DNA of 64,000 nt from Linnemannia schmuckeri (taxonomy: Eukaryota > Mortierellomycota > Mortierellomycetes > Mortierellales > Mortierellaceae): assembly GCA_029449235.1 (NCBI GenBank), contig JANATG010000010.1:2134001-2198000 (forward strand). The letters are read 5' to 3'. Below, in pieces: positions 32,301 through 45,018 of the stretch (its first letter is position 1; each line of letters begins with the position of its first letter). The translations under genes were made by a program, and so were the position numbers. The notes under the pieces are model-generated. The model was not told the DNA's origin and ran no database searches. It saw only the letters and a program-made list of their open reading frames with translations.

Positions 32301-33610
32301 CTAGAACGCGTAGGAGGCAAGACCGCTGAGGAGAGCAACAGCCGCCCAAACAGTTCCCTGAGTAGACAACTTCAACACATTCGCAGAGTTGAGAAGGGTA
32401 TCATCATCGCCACCATTCGAGTTTGTCGGCTTTGCAGACTTGACCTGCGCCTGGCAAACTGTCTTGCCACGTGCACTTGCTTTGACTTTACTCAACGTCG
32501 AACAATCAAAGTCCTTGCTGCTTGACAGGATCGACATCCCGCCTTGGACCGACGAGACGTCTGGAAACGAGATATTCGAAAAGTCGCCGCGCATGTTTAA
32601 CACGCCCGCGATGTTTTTGAGTTTGCCGAATCCGTTGACGGAAGTGAGGAGAGTGTTGTTGGCGATCAGGAGGGCACCCCCGATGAAGGTCAGTTCTGAG
32701 AAGGAGATATTGTTGAGGTTGTTATTCGATACGATGCTGAGGGTTTGGCCAACGCTCTTGAGGTGAGGTGTTTGGATCAATTTGAGGTTTGTTTCGTCAA
32801 AGGACAAGCTGGAACTGACTGTTGTCAAAGAGGGGAGTTGGAGGTCGGTGAGGTGGCGGAGAGTACAGTTGGAGACTGTGGTCAAGTTCGCGAGGTGAAG
32901 ACTGGCGCCCTCGCCTTTACCCTCCATCAATCCGTTGGCAGCGACGACCAACCGGCCCGAGATAGCGTTCAGTCCTGGAATATCGATCACCTTTAGGAAC
33001 TTGTTGTTACTAATCCCAATATCCATCGCCTTTTGGAACGAGCTCCAGGGCAAAGTCCCTGAGTTATCCAGACCCGTATCCTCAACCTTGAAAGAACTAA
33101 TCGCCTGCACATTGACAAGAGACAACTGTCGAAGACTGGGAGCGGTGACGATTTCGAGAGCATTGAGAGTCTTGATGTTAGGAACGTTGATGACGGAGAG
33201 GAGGGTATTGTTGAAGAGAGCGATGGTACCGGTACTGTTTTGGAGGCTGTCGAGAGATAGGGTGGTGAGGTGCGGGTTGGAAGCGATTTTGATGGTGCCT
33301 GTGAGGGCCTGAAGGGCTGGAAGGGCAACGGCGTTAATTGCTGAGAGGCCCAAGACGGTGAGGGAGCCACTGAAGGTGGAGCATGCTGCCAAGGTGGCGA
33401 TTTCTGCCTCTGACGATGCGATTACATGGCTCCCGCATGCTTTTGGTTAAATGATGAGTGAACATGGGGTCAAAATATTAATAGGTTGTCATTGCATGAT
33501 GCTTAGGGACTAGAAAAGAGAATTGTAGGCGTAAAGGACTTGCCTTGCTGAGCGGTGACGGCGAGGATAGCCGAGATCAGCAGGAGCAAGCTGGACACGA
33601 TGCGAGTCAT
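32301..33610 (-). CDS. ECM33/SPS2-like GPI-anchored cell-wall protein
   Basis: Two exons: 33610-33544 and 33439-32301, 401 residues. The signal peptide MTRIVSSLLLLISAILAVTA ends one residue before the intron. The body is built of receptor-L-type LRR-like repeats (LTVLGLSAINAVALPALQAL, IKIASNPHLTTLSLDSLQ, IALFNNTLLSVINVPNIKTL, LSIVSNNNLNNISFSELTFI) with many N-glycosylation sites. A Cys-containing end and a Ser/Asn linker lead to a hydrophobic C-terminus (VWAAVALLSGLASYAF) typical of a GPI signal. Yeast Ecm33 is needed for wall integrity. The intron starts with GC (G|GCAAGT at 33543), an unusual GC-AG intron. It keeps the frame TAQQ-ACGSHV; no GT donor nearby does so. No break is seen. Confidence 0.9.
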
Positions 33611-34577
33611 TGGAAAAAGGTGTTTGTTGTTTTCTGTTTCTTGAAGAGAAATTGGCAGTCGATTGACTGTGTTTGTTTGTCGAGAGAAGCGTAGAGATAA
33701 GAAAGACAAGCGCTGGTGTTTGCTGAGTTGTGTTGATGAAAGACAGAAGCAAAGAGACATGAGCGTATCTTTTTATATCGGTGCTAATGAGGTCGAGATT
33801 ACATGATAGATGATAGATGATAATAGATCCCAATTTGCTACCACTGGCACCAGATACTAAATACTAGCGCAGCATCGATACCGGGATGGGATGACAGGCA
33901 TCCAACGTTAGTGTGTGTGGCGCGAACAAAACTTATCCCTTCAATCGCAGCGGGATATCCACACACCGGGATGAATGAGAAATCGATTCCCATCCCGAAA
34001 TCCCATCCTCGCCTAAGAAATTTATTTCGCGCTGCCTTTCTCAAAAAGGCTCATTGGGTCCGTTCGCTCTCCATATGGATACTGGAATCAGGATGGCTCC
34101 GAGAAGGGAGAAGGAGGAAGAGGGATCTTATCTGGTGCCATTCTCCGCTCTGATTCCTGGTTCCTGTCCTGGATAGATCGCTCCATTATCAACTTCTTGC
34201 AAGTCAGCCATTTGACAAATTACGACACCAAGACGCCTCCCCTTACAGACAATGCTAGCTTCCTTCCTTGTTTTTTTTTCTCCTTCTCTCTCTCTCACAC
34301 ACACATTCTTTCCCTAAAACTGTATCTTGCAACACTTTTCGATATCCAGCACATATACTGCACACGCCTACAAGACGATGGTAACCCATTAATGAGTTTG
34401 AGACAAAAAACGCTGATCGCTCGCTTTACATTGTTTCGGCGTCAAGAAAATTATGTTTGGTCCGTTCAACCAACCAAGACGCGTAGATTTACGCGTTTGC
34501 TACATTTTTTAGTCACCATACTTCTATGCCCGTCCCTCTCACGAATGTCGAATGCATTTATTAATCGATCGTCCACA
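33611..34577. promoter_or_regulatory. ECM33-like upstream region and adjoining intergenic DNA
   Basis: The 150 nt next to 33610 are pyrimidine-rich on the sense strand. A TATATAAAAA-like stretch lies at about 33768-33778 on the plus strand. The rest (33840-34577) shows no supportable gene. Confidence 0.45.
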
Positions 34578-34822
34578 TTATTCCTCTTTTTTGAATCCAG
34601 GTTGTAGGTGATGTACTGTACACTCGAAGACGGATGTACTACCTTCTTTGGTGTTGTAGCTTAAAGAAAAGCAGGGTGAGTGAATGAAGAGAAGATGAAA
34701 GGAAAATCGGGCAGAGATCGAACAAACAAAAAAAAGACAAGAGAGGAGAGAGGAAAAAATATTCACTGAGATGAAGAAAGTGTGTAATGGAAGAAGGAAG
34801 AAATACTGGACAGAGATACAGA

Positions 34823-34853
<31 letters not shown>

Positions 34854-34854
34854 C

Positions 34855-36342
34855 GAATTGAATATTATTTGACTTTTGAGAATTACTAGCAGTGGGGGCG
34901 ACAAAAGATGGATACTGGAGGACTCGCCGGTCTGAGTTGGGGGTACAAAGTCTCCTTGAAAAAAAGGATGTTTCAATACATCCTCTATACTCGGGCGTCT
35001 GCCTGCGCTCTGTTGAATCGAATCGCCTACAAGGTTTTTTGCGTTGCGCCGGCCTCTAATTGACAGAAGAAAATAACAAAAGAGAACGAAGTAAGAATGT
35101 GGAAGCAGACATATCAATGCAAGGAATGGTTGCAGCCACGGTATTAAGGCACATCTAGAACTTACGTTATCAGACTCACCTTATCGGTTGGAAATACAGT
35201 AATAACGAAATGAATGGTCGCACCGATAGAGTAGGAATGAACTTTTATGTTGTACCTGCACGAGGCTTTCTTTGTAATCTCCGAAGTAGCAAATCCGGGG
35301 GTACCATGATAGCCTCTATAAACCAGAGAAAAGGAAAATGCACGCTGCTAAAAACGCCATCTTTAAGAATGAAAGAGACAATCCGTGGGTTAACATCAAA
35401 GAGATGATGCCATTACTTACACGAGATCGCCATTCTTGCCCGATTCCATGGGCATACTCGCGGATTTTATCGCTCTGTTTTCTCTACTTCCCGTATCTGA
35501 TGTTCTGGTAGTTCTTGATCTCGCACAACGCCTGTTTTCGATTAGGGACGATGCAGAAAAAACAGCTTTAGACGCATACTATAAGAGAACTAAGACAGCC
35601 GTATGCCGGACATCGCAATCTCAGCTGTAAAAAAGAAACTTACACTCCCAGAATGCTTTGGTGAGAATGCCTTGATACAGTAAAACAGCCCATCATGTTT
35701 ACCGCCTTTGCCTGTTACCTTTCATAACAGTCCCTTCGGAGCCCTATAGATCCAAAAGAAAACGAAGAGGAAAAAGCAAAGGGAACGTGTCATCATAACA
35801 TATTGAGCATTCAGATAGATACTCATCCTTGGCGCCAACACTTACTGCAGCAATCACCTCCACATCCTTGTACTCGAACAGTCGCCATGACTTTGTTGTA
35901 TACTTGTAGGTCTATGGAATTCACAAAGCCAGTAGGAGAAAAAAATTGCGGAATGATTAATTGGTGCTCGAGCCATCAGTTGCATGTGTCTGACGCAAAT
36001 GGACGGTCAACAACAATAGCGGACAATAGAACCGCTTCTACTCTGCGACACTTACTTTGTCTGGAGGCGGTGCGACGTAGCCGGGGTACACTATGTAGCT
36101 CTTGGAGGACGAAGTACCTTCTTCCCTTTCTTTGACCACTCCTGCTGCTGCGCCAACGGCACGGCTGCTGATGCCGTCAAGATTGCAGTTGGAAGGGCTT
36201 TAGCTGCAGGCCTCTTGGGGTGGATGAAAGGTTTAGGCGTCTGGACAGGTGTGATGTTCGCTTCCTCGACTGCCTTTTGGAGCTCATCGTTTATCTTCTT
36301 CCTAGCTTTGACTTCTGCCGAGGTAAGAGAAATGATTCTCAA
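34855..36342 (-). pseudogene. Decayed Ser/Thr protein-kinase-like gene
   Basis: Pieces of one kinase domain occur in order on the minus strand: linker KARKKINDELQKAVEEANIT (about 36322-36260); SYIVYPGYVAPPPDK (about 36095-36050) joined in phase at GTAAGT to TYKYTTKSWRLFEYKDVEVI (35930-35865); a glycine-loop and lysine region GSEGTVMK ... GLFYCIKAF (35745-35670); a hinge-like MPMESGKNGDL (35450-35418); activation-loop end GTPGFATSEITKK with RYNIKVHSYSIGATIHF (35310-35180); and the last helix RRPSIEDVLKHPFFQGDFVP (about 35005-34945). At least three joints need a 1-nt shift, and I found no HRD or DFG motif. APE is TSE, and the Asp of DxWSxG is His. An odd but real splicing pattern cannot be excluded. 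The T28 (sense) run at 34853-34826 follows the last piece. Confidence 0.6.
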
Positions 36343-36482
36343 ACGTCGAATAATATTCGATTCGACTTTTTTTTAAAAATAGGTTTAGTGCAAATTAAAT
36401 CGAATCGAACATTATTCAACGTTGGAGAATCGCTAGGTAAGAGGTTTAGACTGAAGGTTTGATGGTCGCCTCTTGTTTGCCT

Positions 36483-37315
36483 GAGACTTGATGGCGCTCG
36501 GATCTATTGACCGCATTGGAGAATCCTGCTGGGGAGGCGTCCGGGTAGTGGCTACTGAGCCCACCCTGCCATACCTCACTGCAGTGGCAAACGAAAACAT
36601 CGGTTGATTTCTGAGGATTTGATAGGGAAACTGTCAGTTTGCCGATCGAGGTGACTGATGAGGTGACGCAGGAGGGGGGGGGTTCCGCTGGAGGTGTTCC
36701 GCGAAGTGTTGTGTTGAAGGCGGAGGCATCATTTTGGACTGACTCTGCTGGCCAGATGCTGGCTGTGGTCCTATTGGTTCCGCTTCTGAAAGTGAGATGA
36801 AATGATCAGAGGTGATAGGAACGGCAGTGGTAGGAGCGGCGGTGATAGGAGCGGTGGTGACAGGCGTGGTACTGGAGCTTGGTGGGGTGGAGGTTATGGT
36901 AGTTGTTCCAGCACCTAAGGCTGAAGCGGTTGAACCTTCTTCTGCCGGGAATAGACTGACAGATACCTACCACTGGTGAGTGCTAGGTGATGGATGTGCC
37001 AGTGGTTGGCAGTTGAGCAAGTATGGGATCAGCCAAGGGAGGTTGTGATGCTGTGGATTCGGCTGTTGCAGGTTCCGACCACTGTCGCTGTCGTTGTCGT
37101 TGCTCCGGTGAGCGCACTCGCGATGAGTTATCCTTACGCTTTCCAGTGATGGTTAGATTGGTCGGCTGTTCAGAGTGGGTTGTGAGTGTAGGTGCTTGAG
37201 TAAATGTCTGAAGGGTTTGAAGGGTATCAACTGAAAAGAGGTAGAAAAGGAAGGCAAACAACAGTTTGCTTGTGTCCATTTCGACTGCCTTCCGCAAGAG
37301 CAGAGAGCGCGGCAT
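36483..37315 (-). other. Ser/Thr/Pro-rich degraded coding region upstream of the kinase ghost
   Basis: Minus-strand frames of low-complexity Thr/Pro/Ser/Gln composition cover this stretch. One opens at 37315 (an internal Met gives MDTSKLLFAFLFYLFSVDT, signal-peptide-like) and stops after 110 residues. A second frame carries TTAPITAAPTTAVPITSD and PPPSTQHFAEHLQRN and stops near 36640. They could be the 5' exons of the kinase-like ghost or a separate secreted mucin-like gene. I cannot settle which. Confidence 0.35.
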
Positions 37316-37850
37316 TTATTCGCGTGATGTCTTTTGCATTGGTGGATATGATGGGTAGGACTTGTCTATAGAGGATTAATTGGTACAAAGGGCACCGTCA
37401 TAAGCCAATCGTTGTATCAGTAAACCAATGGTGGGCTGTCATCTGTCTATTGACAATTCTGTGCCCAGCCCTCACTTTCTCTTGACTTGGTATGTTATCT
37501 ATGCTCCTAATCAAATCACGATGACCAGAAGTATGAATTTACGCGTTTCCTTCAAAACCCCCCTGTGATTGGTCAGATCGTAGGTTTGGTGTTTGTTCGT
37601 GACACATCAATTGGCACTTTTTCTTTTGTTGGTGCAACATGATCACCAATGCAAGGGTTCGCCAACAGGTTCCAACAACCCTATCCTTCTCTCGTTATGA
37701 TGTACATTACTTTGAACAAAAGAGAAAGTGTCGATTCCTATGCACATCACACAAAATGCAAACACGGTAAAGATCTGCTTTATTTTATTAAGCTAGGTGC
37801 CGTTCACTCTACGGACTCGAAACTGAAAGCGAGTGTTTCGAGTAGGGAAT
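37316..37850. other. Intergenic, 3' flank of the RTC5-like gene
   Basis: I see no gene and no notable repeat in this stretch. Confidence 0.4.
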
Positions 37851-40499
37851 TTAACTCGCGGCACTTTGTCGTCGCGCATGGCGATGTCCTCGGTCTGGAT
37901 CAATCACGCCCGCCATTTCCTTGTAATGATACAAATATTCAGTTTTAAATGAGAGAAAGAAAAAAAGGCATGTTAGAAAAGACACTTTCGAACAAACATA
38001 TCCACAACAAAACTCAAATGTAAGACACATGTGCCAACATACCAAAAGGTCGCGATCGATGTCTTGTTCGCCGTCTTTGCTGCGGAGGTGAACAGTCGCT
38101 CGACGGTTAGCCTCACGCTGCTCAAAATCCCATTCCTTTTGTTGTCGCGCCTTGGCCTCGGGTCCACCCAATCCCCAGACTTCACACTCAACAATCTCAA
38201 AGTCGACCTCGAATCCAGACTGTCGAGCCCCGCCGGCACTCATGTACACATTTCCGCCTGCAAAGTCCTGTCTGTAGTTGCCATACCGCAGGTTGTCGTC
38301 CATGTAGAGCATGCAACTCTCAGATTCCTGGCCACCGAAACCAACGCCTGCGTTTTTAAGAAAATGGATGTAGTGTCGGTTGTTGAGTGCCGTGCTTGCT
38401 CCTGGGGATGCTCCACTGCCAATTGTTGGGCTGGTGCGCGTTATTCGGCCTCCTGGCATTGACCGCGCCGATGTTGGAGCGCTCCTTGTAGTCAATCCCG
38501 TACTCGATGATTTCTTGGCAGGAAAGACCTCGAAACACGGCGAGAGCTCAAAAAGAGCAAACGAGTCGCTGCCCCAGCCTGACTTGGACACCTTCCAGGT
38601 CTCGGTCACGTAGGCGCCCAAGATCATTCTCTCCTTTTGAGCCTTTCTGGATGTGACTTTGATGGGACTCGTCTCGGTGTCGTTCCCTTGAGCGTTTGGT
38701 GCTGCCTCTGCTGAAGGTTCGTCCACAATGGTGTTGAGAATACTTCCTGCAGAGAGTGATGTAGTAGGGGACCGACCAGCCAGTTTGTCGATTGAAGATC
38801 TGCGACCGCTCGACTCCCATAGCGAGCTGTACGGAGGAGAGTTACTGCTGATAGAGTTGCGGTGTCGGGAGGAGGAAGTTCCAAAGGAAATGGACTGTCG
38901 CTTGGCCATTGTTGGGGTGGCTATTGTCTGTCGCTCGACTAGCAAGAGAAGTAGCGTAGGGGCTGGGTACTTGCATACGTGTACCTCAAACTGATTCATA
39001 CTGAATCCGTGTGCACTACCATTGTATAGACATGTCAGGGTGGGCGATGCTGACTTGAAGGGCACGAACCACGAGACTAGGGCAATGTTCTCCGGAGTGA
39101 GAATGTCCGATGTAGTATTGAGAGTAGGAATAGGGGAGGCCCCTGGCAGGACCAGTTTTCCAACTGTAGTGGCTGCGGGTGTTGCTGTACGGTTGAAGGT
39201 ATTGCCAATCAAAAAGATGCTGTAAAAGTATGGTGAGAGGATATCAAAGAGATGGGGAGCATTGCGAGTCGTGAACTTTGAGAACATGGCAAAGTCGATC
39301 ATCTCCGTTCTAATATCGATGGGGTCGTGGACGTCGGTTGAGTTGCGACTGTATTGAATAATATGTTCCACAATTTGGGCAGCTCGCTGTCGATTGGATC
39401 GCTTGGTCGCCTCTGTGTGCGGAGCAGTCTTTCCAGATGGGTCTTGGAGCAGTCGTTGAATGAGCCAGAAGAGTCCAACCAGGACTTCCACCAGATCTAT
39501 CGCCTTGACTGGTGATCCTTGCTCAATACTGTAGTCCTCGTCTGGGTTCCATTCAAAGTTAGACTGGAGGGTCAGATTTTTGAGTGAATCCTCCATAGTC
39601 TTTGATTTTTGTAGTGACCCTTGTCCTTCTCGCGGTAGTGTGTTTTCCGTGTCAGTGTTGTTGGTGTGTTGGGTGTCGGTAGCAGGTTCTGATGGTTGAT
39701 GATCCTTGGGAACCACCTCAGCGAACGATTCGAAGATGGCCCTGAGTGGTTTGACATCCAAGAGAGCGTTCTGGTCGACCTTGTTGCAGTAGAGGGCCAA
39801 TGGCTTGATGAAGTCACGGAGGACCAGGTTATATGGTGTTTCACGCGAAGGGAACGAGTCTGGGCTGTCGGGGTACACGGCGAGATTGTGAAATGATCGG
39901 AAGAAGAGGTGTCCTGCTCGGCAATGGTCTTCTGGGAACCCTAGATATTCCTGGGAATAAGAGGAAGAAGAAAAGGAAATGGCCGTGAGACAAATACAAA
40001 ATCAGCAAGTTATTAATGCACTATGATCTGGCATATGAAAAAACGGGCGATGTTTGAAAATATGAAAGGGTTTGGGCGCACATCATCATAAACGCCAAGC
40101 CCACTATCATGCGCTACAAAACAACGGAGAGTCAACAGTAACTGCGTGTTCGTTTTTAATTAACAGATATGTCATACATGCACACAAGTAGAGACTCACC
40201 ACAAACGTTGCCTCTGTAATTCCAGCCACTTTTCGACTTTTCTGATGCTGCTGTTGTTGTGTGTCCGAGGAGCTGGTGTCGGGCTGATTTGACTTGTCCT
40301 GCTTGTCTTGTGTAGCCTTGAGCTGTGCAAGGAGTTGACGAAGCGATAACATTTCAATCTCGGTGAATTTAGCGGCTATGTCCCGCTGTAGCTTGCTGCT
40401 GACCCATGACAAGTGGAGCGGCTCGACGGAGGGACGACTGTTGTTCGCGTCTGGCTGTGTCGGGGCATCCTGGCCGAGGAGCGACTGTACTGCGCCCAT
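37851..40499 (-). CDS. RTC5: TLDc-domain protein, RTC5/MEAK7-like
   Basis: Three exons: 40499-40200, 39950-38043 and 37919-37851, phases 0, 758 residues. The N-terminus MGAVQSLLGQ fits an N-myristoylation signal, as in human MEAK7. The middle part is helical (HFSWVSSKL-like start, EIEMLSLRQLLAQLK, EYLGFPEDHCRAGHLFFRSF, YNLVLRDFIKPLALYCNKVD). The split TLDc domain runs from about residue 320: TLTCLYNGSAHGFSMNQFEV, then a long Ser-rich insert, MILGAYVTETWKVSKSGWGS, DSFALFELSPCFEVFPA, NRHYIHFLKNAGVGFGGQES, CMLYMDDNLRYGNYRQ, FEIVECEVWGLGG. Yeast Rtc5 and human MEAK7 act at the vacuole/lysosome, on V-ATPase assembly or mTOR (family knowledge). The last intron (123 nt) is in frame without a stop, so an intron-retained form would also be open. 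Confidence 0.9.
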
Positions 40500-40840
40500 C
40501 CTGAACGCTCTTTTTTATGTTTGGTGAGGTGTTTGCTGGAAGTGAATTCTTTCTGGAGTCTACTGTTTTTTGTTTTCGTAGTCGTGGTTGTGCAAGGGTG
40601 ATGCTGACCCCTGCCGAGAGTGAGCGCGGTGAGAATGAGGAGAGAAGGACGTGTTGTGATGTGTTTTGCGGTTGTTTGAGGAAGAGTACGTGCTGCTGCT
40701 TATGTGGGGTGGGACAGTGTGAAAAGAGAGAGAGAGAGAGAGAGAGAAAGGGAGTGAAAGAGTGCGTTTTTTCCGGTGGAGAGTGTAAAGTGCGTTTGGA
40801 GGAATTATGTCGTCAGTGCTGAGGGAGGAAGGAGGAACAA

Positions 40841-40881
<41 letters not shown>

Positions 40882-41292
40882 TCAATGGGGAGAATCGAAT
40901 CCCAATCAAGACAAAGGCCCTTTTGCGTTGTTCGAGATAGAAAGGGTAAGTATGTGAGATATGAATTATGAGACACTCATCATTATTTTATTTTACACGG
41001 GGTGAATCAGGGCAATGTTCTCGATCGCTGGATGTTCTCCAGCATCGCCCTTATTTCTATATTTTTTTATCCTAACAGACCTCTCTTCTTTCTTATTTTC
41101 TTTCCCCTCAGCCCATCTTTCTCTCTCTCTTCTCTTTTCTCTTCTTCCCTTCTTCTTCCTTCGCCATCATCACCACCCATACCACCCAATCATCCAATCA
41201 CGCTCACCCTTTCTTCCCTTTTAGCTGAACATTCTGTCTCTCTCATTCAAATCCACCTTCACAAAACTCGAATACATACATACATCTCACAC
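40500..41292. promoter_or_regulatory. Divergent upstream region, RTC5-like / Kelch gene
   Basis: A37 at 40842-40878 is T37 on the RTC5 sense strand, 343 nt before its ATG. A (GA)n run sits at about 40726-40747. The Kelch side (41060-41230) is strongly CT-rich on the plus strand. No gene is seen. Confidence 0.5.
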
Positions 41293-43802
41293 ATGGCCAC
41301 TCACAACCGGCCCTACACAAACACTCGACACAGGAGGCGGCACTTTCCTTATCTTCCTGCTCTTCCTCTCCTCCTACTCCTTTCAACAACCAACTACAAC
41401 CACTACGCCCACGCTCAGACCAGCCCAGGTCCCACCCCAGTCTCCGGACCTGCCTTTGCCAGGACATCGACCCGTCTTTACATCCTCGGTGGCAACCCCA
41501 TAAACGGCAACAACGGACCCCCCCTCACACAATTTTACTCCCTCGATCTCACCATCCCCTGGAACAACACCACCCCAGCATGGACTGAGCTCAGCGCTGG
41601 TCCAGCCCAGGCCATTTTTCCCGCCACCTTCTCTCTTGACCAAACGAAAATGATCGTCTTCCACCTCCAAGCACCCACAAACGCCTCTCGCTACGATGTC
41701 AACACCGGTGTCTGGACCCCCTCCAGTGCTGTTCTTCCAGGAAGCAACTTCCAAGGAATTGGCGCTGTCACCGATACCAACACGGGTTTAGTCTACATGA
41801 CTGCTGGATACACGACTCGAATGCGCGATTCGCTGGATGTCTATAATTTTGTCACAGACTCTGCTACCAAGACAGCCATGCCTGGTCCTGATAAAGTTCT
41901 TCCAGCAAGAGCTTACTACGGCAACGTGTGGTCCAAGTACAGGAAAAGCATTCTCTACTTTGGCGGATACAACATAGCAAATCAACCCATTGTCGGCGGC
42001 AACGTTGTCACCGAGCTGGTCACTGCGACCCAAAATTGGAATACTTTGGTAATTGATTGTATTCTTTTGCTTTGTGTTTTTAATGTTGTTGGTTTTACCG
42101 TTACGGATGAATAGGAGGAGATAGTCAAGCTGCGGATCTTGACTAGGAGACAAGAGACAAGAGACAGCAAACAAGAGACAGTAGACAGGGGTAAGAAAGG
42201 AGGAAAGCAAAAAAAAAAAAAAAGACATGAATGAATAAGCATGGATCAATTGCTCAACAATCAACTATTTTGGAGTGGAGGAATGAAACGGGGTTGCAAA
42301 TAACAAGAATAAAAAAAAAATGGGACCTGGACAAGGATACATGAATTATGCATGGCTCAACTTACCTCCCAAGACGTACGATTCAGGGAATGGCGCGGAA
42401 AAAAAAAAAAAAAAAAAAACAGGAAACCAAAAAAAAAATTAAATGAATAAGCAAATCTTAAATTGACACCAAGTAAGAGAGAAAGAAGAAGAGGAGAGAG
42501 AGGGAGACCACGAGAGATATAGAGAAGCATGGCTTAATTTGACACTAGCTCGTAGGCTGAAGAGAAGAAGGGGAGAAGAGAAGAAAGGGTAAAGATGTGA
42601 GAAGCACTCGTGGACTGACCCCGGCTTTACTGTGCTTGACGTATTTATTTTTATTTAGACCACCTCGGGCCCTGTCCCTCCCATGAGAGCCGACCATTGC
42701 ATGACAACCAGTACGTCGATTTTTGAGCGCTCTTCTTTCGCATCTTCGTCCCATGAAACATTCTCTCTTCCCACGACGCTAACAGGTGCTATCATTGAAC
42801 TATGTAGACGAGGACGGAACTATGATGGTCGTCTTTGGCGGAAGATCCACGGACCCAGTACCAAACGGACAAAAAAACCCCTACCTTGGCGACGTTTACA
42901 TCCTCAACACCATTACCCTCACCTGGACTCAGGGCAACCCAGGGGAACCCAGGATATACGCCGCATGCACCGTCTCCAATAACCAATTAATCGTATGGGG
43001 TGGAACCGACAGCAACGATCTTGTGGCCCCAGCAAAAGTGCTCGTTTACAACCTCACCAGCGCAAGCTGGATCTCAACCTTCACCCCAAAGACGACTACA
43101 TCAGAGACGGGGACCGACGACTCGCATGTCAGTGCTGGAGCAATTGCTGGAGGCGTTGTCGCCGGTGTCGCCGTGCTCTGTGCCTGTGTTCTCTTTTACA
43201 TCTTTCGACGACGGCGTCATTCCAGGACACTTGTCTGCACCATCAGCGATAACGAAGACACAAACGACAACCAATCCAAACCTGCCGCTTCACCAAAAAC
43301 GCGCGAGGATGAAGAGCTTCAGAGATTGCGGGTTCAGCTGCAGAACCAGCAAGAGCAACTGGACCTCCAGCGGCGACTCTTGGTATTGCAGCAACAGCAA
43401 CAACATCTTCAAACCCCGCTGCAACAGTCGCACATTTCGCTTCCACCACAACAACCACAAGTGTACCACGATCCGAGCTCAGGATACCAACAGCCCGTCT
43501 ATTATTCTCTCGCGCCAATGACTTCTCAGGCTTATTCAGGACAAAGCGATCTCAACCAAAGCTATGTTGATTCGACTCCTGGATCAAATCCACAGGCATT
43601 GGTGAACCATTTGGTGCCCATGCCCATGCCCCCTATTGGCGTGCCATCTTCATCTCCTCTTGCCACTATTGTCGCCACCAAACCAATTGTTATAGCGGCG
43701 CCTGCTTCGAAGCTGACACTTGCTCCGGCAGGGGTGCGGCACGATAGCAACTACTGGGAGGAACGGCCACCTGGTAACCCTCACGCCATTATTACACCCT
43801 AA
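41293..43802 (+). CDS. Kelch-repeat single-pass membrane protein
   Basis: Three exons: 41293-42048, 42659-42710 (52 nt) and 42808-43802. Phases fit and the product is 600 residues. A signal peptide (YLPALPLLLLLSTTNYNHYA) leads to an extracellular Kelch/galactose-oxidase-like propeller: TSTRLYILGGNPINGNNGPP, ILYFGGYNIANQPIVGGN, TTSGPVPPMRADHCMTTNED joined to GTMMVVFGGRS, PYLGDVYILNTITLTWTQG, PRIYAACTVSNNQLIVWGG. A transmembrane helix follows (AGAIAGGVVAGVAVLCACVL) with a basic stop-transfer RRRRH, then a Gln-rich coiled coil (QRLRVQLQNQQEQLDLQRRL) and a Pro/Ser cytosolic tail. I know this layout from Mortierella relatives, where the function is unknown. Intron 1 is long (610 nt) and contains an A21 run at 42399-42419. 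The acceptor at 42807 was chosen over 42785 because only it keeps phase. Confidence 0.85.
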
Positions 43803-45018
43803 ACGTCAGATGTCACTTCAACTATACCATAATCCATTCATCAAAAAATAAACACAGTGTATAGACAAAAAGATGTGATCTCCTTGTGTTCATTCCTCAT
43901 TCCTACGCGTTTTGTAATCGATGGTGTAGCGCTTCTAACCCTCAGATGCACCAATGTCCCATTCACTCCCCTCTCCTCTCCTATCTTGACGTAAGGTTAT
44001 TCTAGAAATGAAGGCAATAGATCTGGGTTGCTGTTGTGGATAATTTTGAATTGGTTGTGGTTCTCCCCCTTGAAAGTCTCTGCGTTTTGTTTGTTCCGGC
44101 GAGCCCACTTGCTCACTCGCTCACTCTCACGCATTCGGGCGGACCAAACGATGAAAAGGCTCAAGATGACAAATGTCTCTCACACACTCACACACACATC
44201 TTTTGCTTTGCTGTTGCATGGCTGCGGGGAGACAGCAATAGCCTTTTCCTTTCTGTTGCCCTAAGAGGTGAAGGCAGGAACAGTGCGATCATCAAGCGAA
44301 GCAGAATGGATAGATCCAACAGCCTGGACGCTTGAATGTCTGGATGGCTGGCTGACTGACCGGCTGGCAGGAATGATAGGCTTTCTTGCTTTGTTACCAT
44401 GTTCTTTTTTCTTATTTTGCCTGGTAGCATGATGGCCATCTGGCATACTCCCAGGTTTGTTTCCAATTGCTTTTGAGCGAGACCTCCTTCTTCTTGACAA
44501 TAACCCTAGCTAGAAGGCACTGCGACATCGTACTTCTTGCTTGTTGATCCATTCAGTTGCGTATATTTTGTCCAATTGCACCCCCTTTTGTCATTTTGTA
44601 CCTTCGTGTGTGTGTGTGCGTATGTGTCCACAAATACAGGTACATTGCATGTCTTGGATGCCAGGCACACTCACACGCCGGACACTGGGTAACTTTTACT
44701 TAGTTTCAAACCTTACTCTCTCACATAATTCTTATCTTGTCCTCCTGTTCTGTACTTCATCCTCTCCCTTCCTCTCCTTCAGTTCCTTTCCTTTCTCTTC
44801 TCTTCGCTCCCGCCTCTTCCTTGCCACTCTCTTTGTACCATCTCCCTTCTCCCCTCCTCCTCCATTGACATCACCTATTCCATCTCTCCATTTCACTTTG
44901 TCGACATCGTTTTCTTACTTTTGTGACCTGCATACTGACTGCAGAAAATCAACACCCTATCCCTCCACTTTTTCTCAGGCGCACCTACTACTTTCTTTCA
45001 CACTAGTCCCTGTTCACG
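43803..45018. promoter_or_regulatory. Intergenic, upstream region of the LtrA-family gene
   Basis: No gene is seen. 44690-45010 is strongly pyrimidine-rich on the plus strand, with runs such as CCCCTCCTCCTCC, and fits a long 5' leader of the gene at 45019. A short (TG)n occurs at about 44608. Confidence 0.5.

Noticed and set aside
40879..40965. tRNA-like T-arm (GATTCGATTC) beside a T37 run on the minus strand, resembling a Pol III gene or SINE
   Set aside because: No matching acceptor or anticodon arm could be folded, the T stem has mismatches, and the B box deviates at two positions.
42049..42785. Kelch gene acceptor at 42785
   Set aside because: It breaks the phase from the 52-nt exon; the acceptor at 42807 restores the Kelch motif HCMTTNEDGTMMVVFGG.
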